DNA of 6,173 nt from Clostridium sp. CAG:492 (GTDB lineage: Bacteria; Bacillota; Clostridia; TANB77; CAG-508): the NCBI GenBank assembly GCA_000434335.1, contig FR878237.1:1-6173 (forward strand). The letters run 5' to 3'. Of the stretch, positions 6,152-6,173 are shown piece by piece. Each line of letters begins with the position of its first letter. Position 1 is the stretch's first letter. Below the pieces are notes generated by a model that made no database searches, was not told the origin of the DNA, and saw only the letters and a list, made by a program, of their open reading frames with translations. A program made the position numbers and the translations under genes.

Positions 6152-6173
6152 TACATAAATTTGGGGACGGTGT

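Overview
The window is AT-rich DNA (by eye well under 35% GC) from an endospore-forming member of the Bacillota, most likely class Clostridia. Three lines of evidence support this: strong GGAGG-type ribosome binding sites, GTG and TTG starts used beside ATG, and the presence of three sporulation genes (pdaA, yqfC, yqfD) next to the classic Gram-positive cluster ybeY - era - yqzL - recO. I cannot name a genus or species.

Layout. Positions 1-70 (minus strand) hold the first 23 codons of a response regulator, probably of the AgrA/LytTR type, running off the left edge. A divergent AT-rich intergenic region (81-204) follows. All remaining genes are on the plus strand: pdaA (205-1032, spore-cortex muramic-lactam deacetylase), yqfC (1081-1359), yqfD (open frame 1457-2560, with its N-terminus encoded in another frame at 1375-1461), an unrecognised 413-residue helical protein (2574-3815), ybeY (3815-4294), era (4306-5211), a small yqzL-like gene (5299-5469), and recO (5426-6151). 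The last 22 bases lie beyond recO and contain an unusually G-rich motif.

How the genes fit together. From yqfC to recO the genes are closely spaced or overlapping (1-nt overlap between the unknown gene and ybeY, 11 nt from ybeY to era, 44-nt overlap between yqzL and recO). I see no convincing intrinsic terminator between them, so they are probably co-transcribed. The cluster joins late sporulation functions (yqfC, yqfD) to 16S rRNA maturation/30S assembly (ybeY, era) and DNA repair (recO). The longest gene-free stretches are 81-204 and 5212-5298; nothing exceeds 300 bases.

Two points stand out. First, yqfD appears to carry a +1 frameshift: the family-typical N-terminus with the good ribosome binding site is in one frame and the rest in another. 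Second, the place normally held by phoH (and often an HD-domain hydrolase) between yqfD and ybeY is taken by a lysine-rich helical protein I do not recognise; dgkA and cdd are also absent between ybeY and era.
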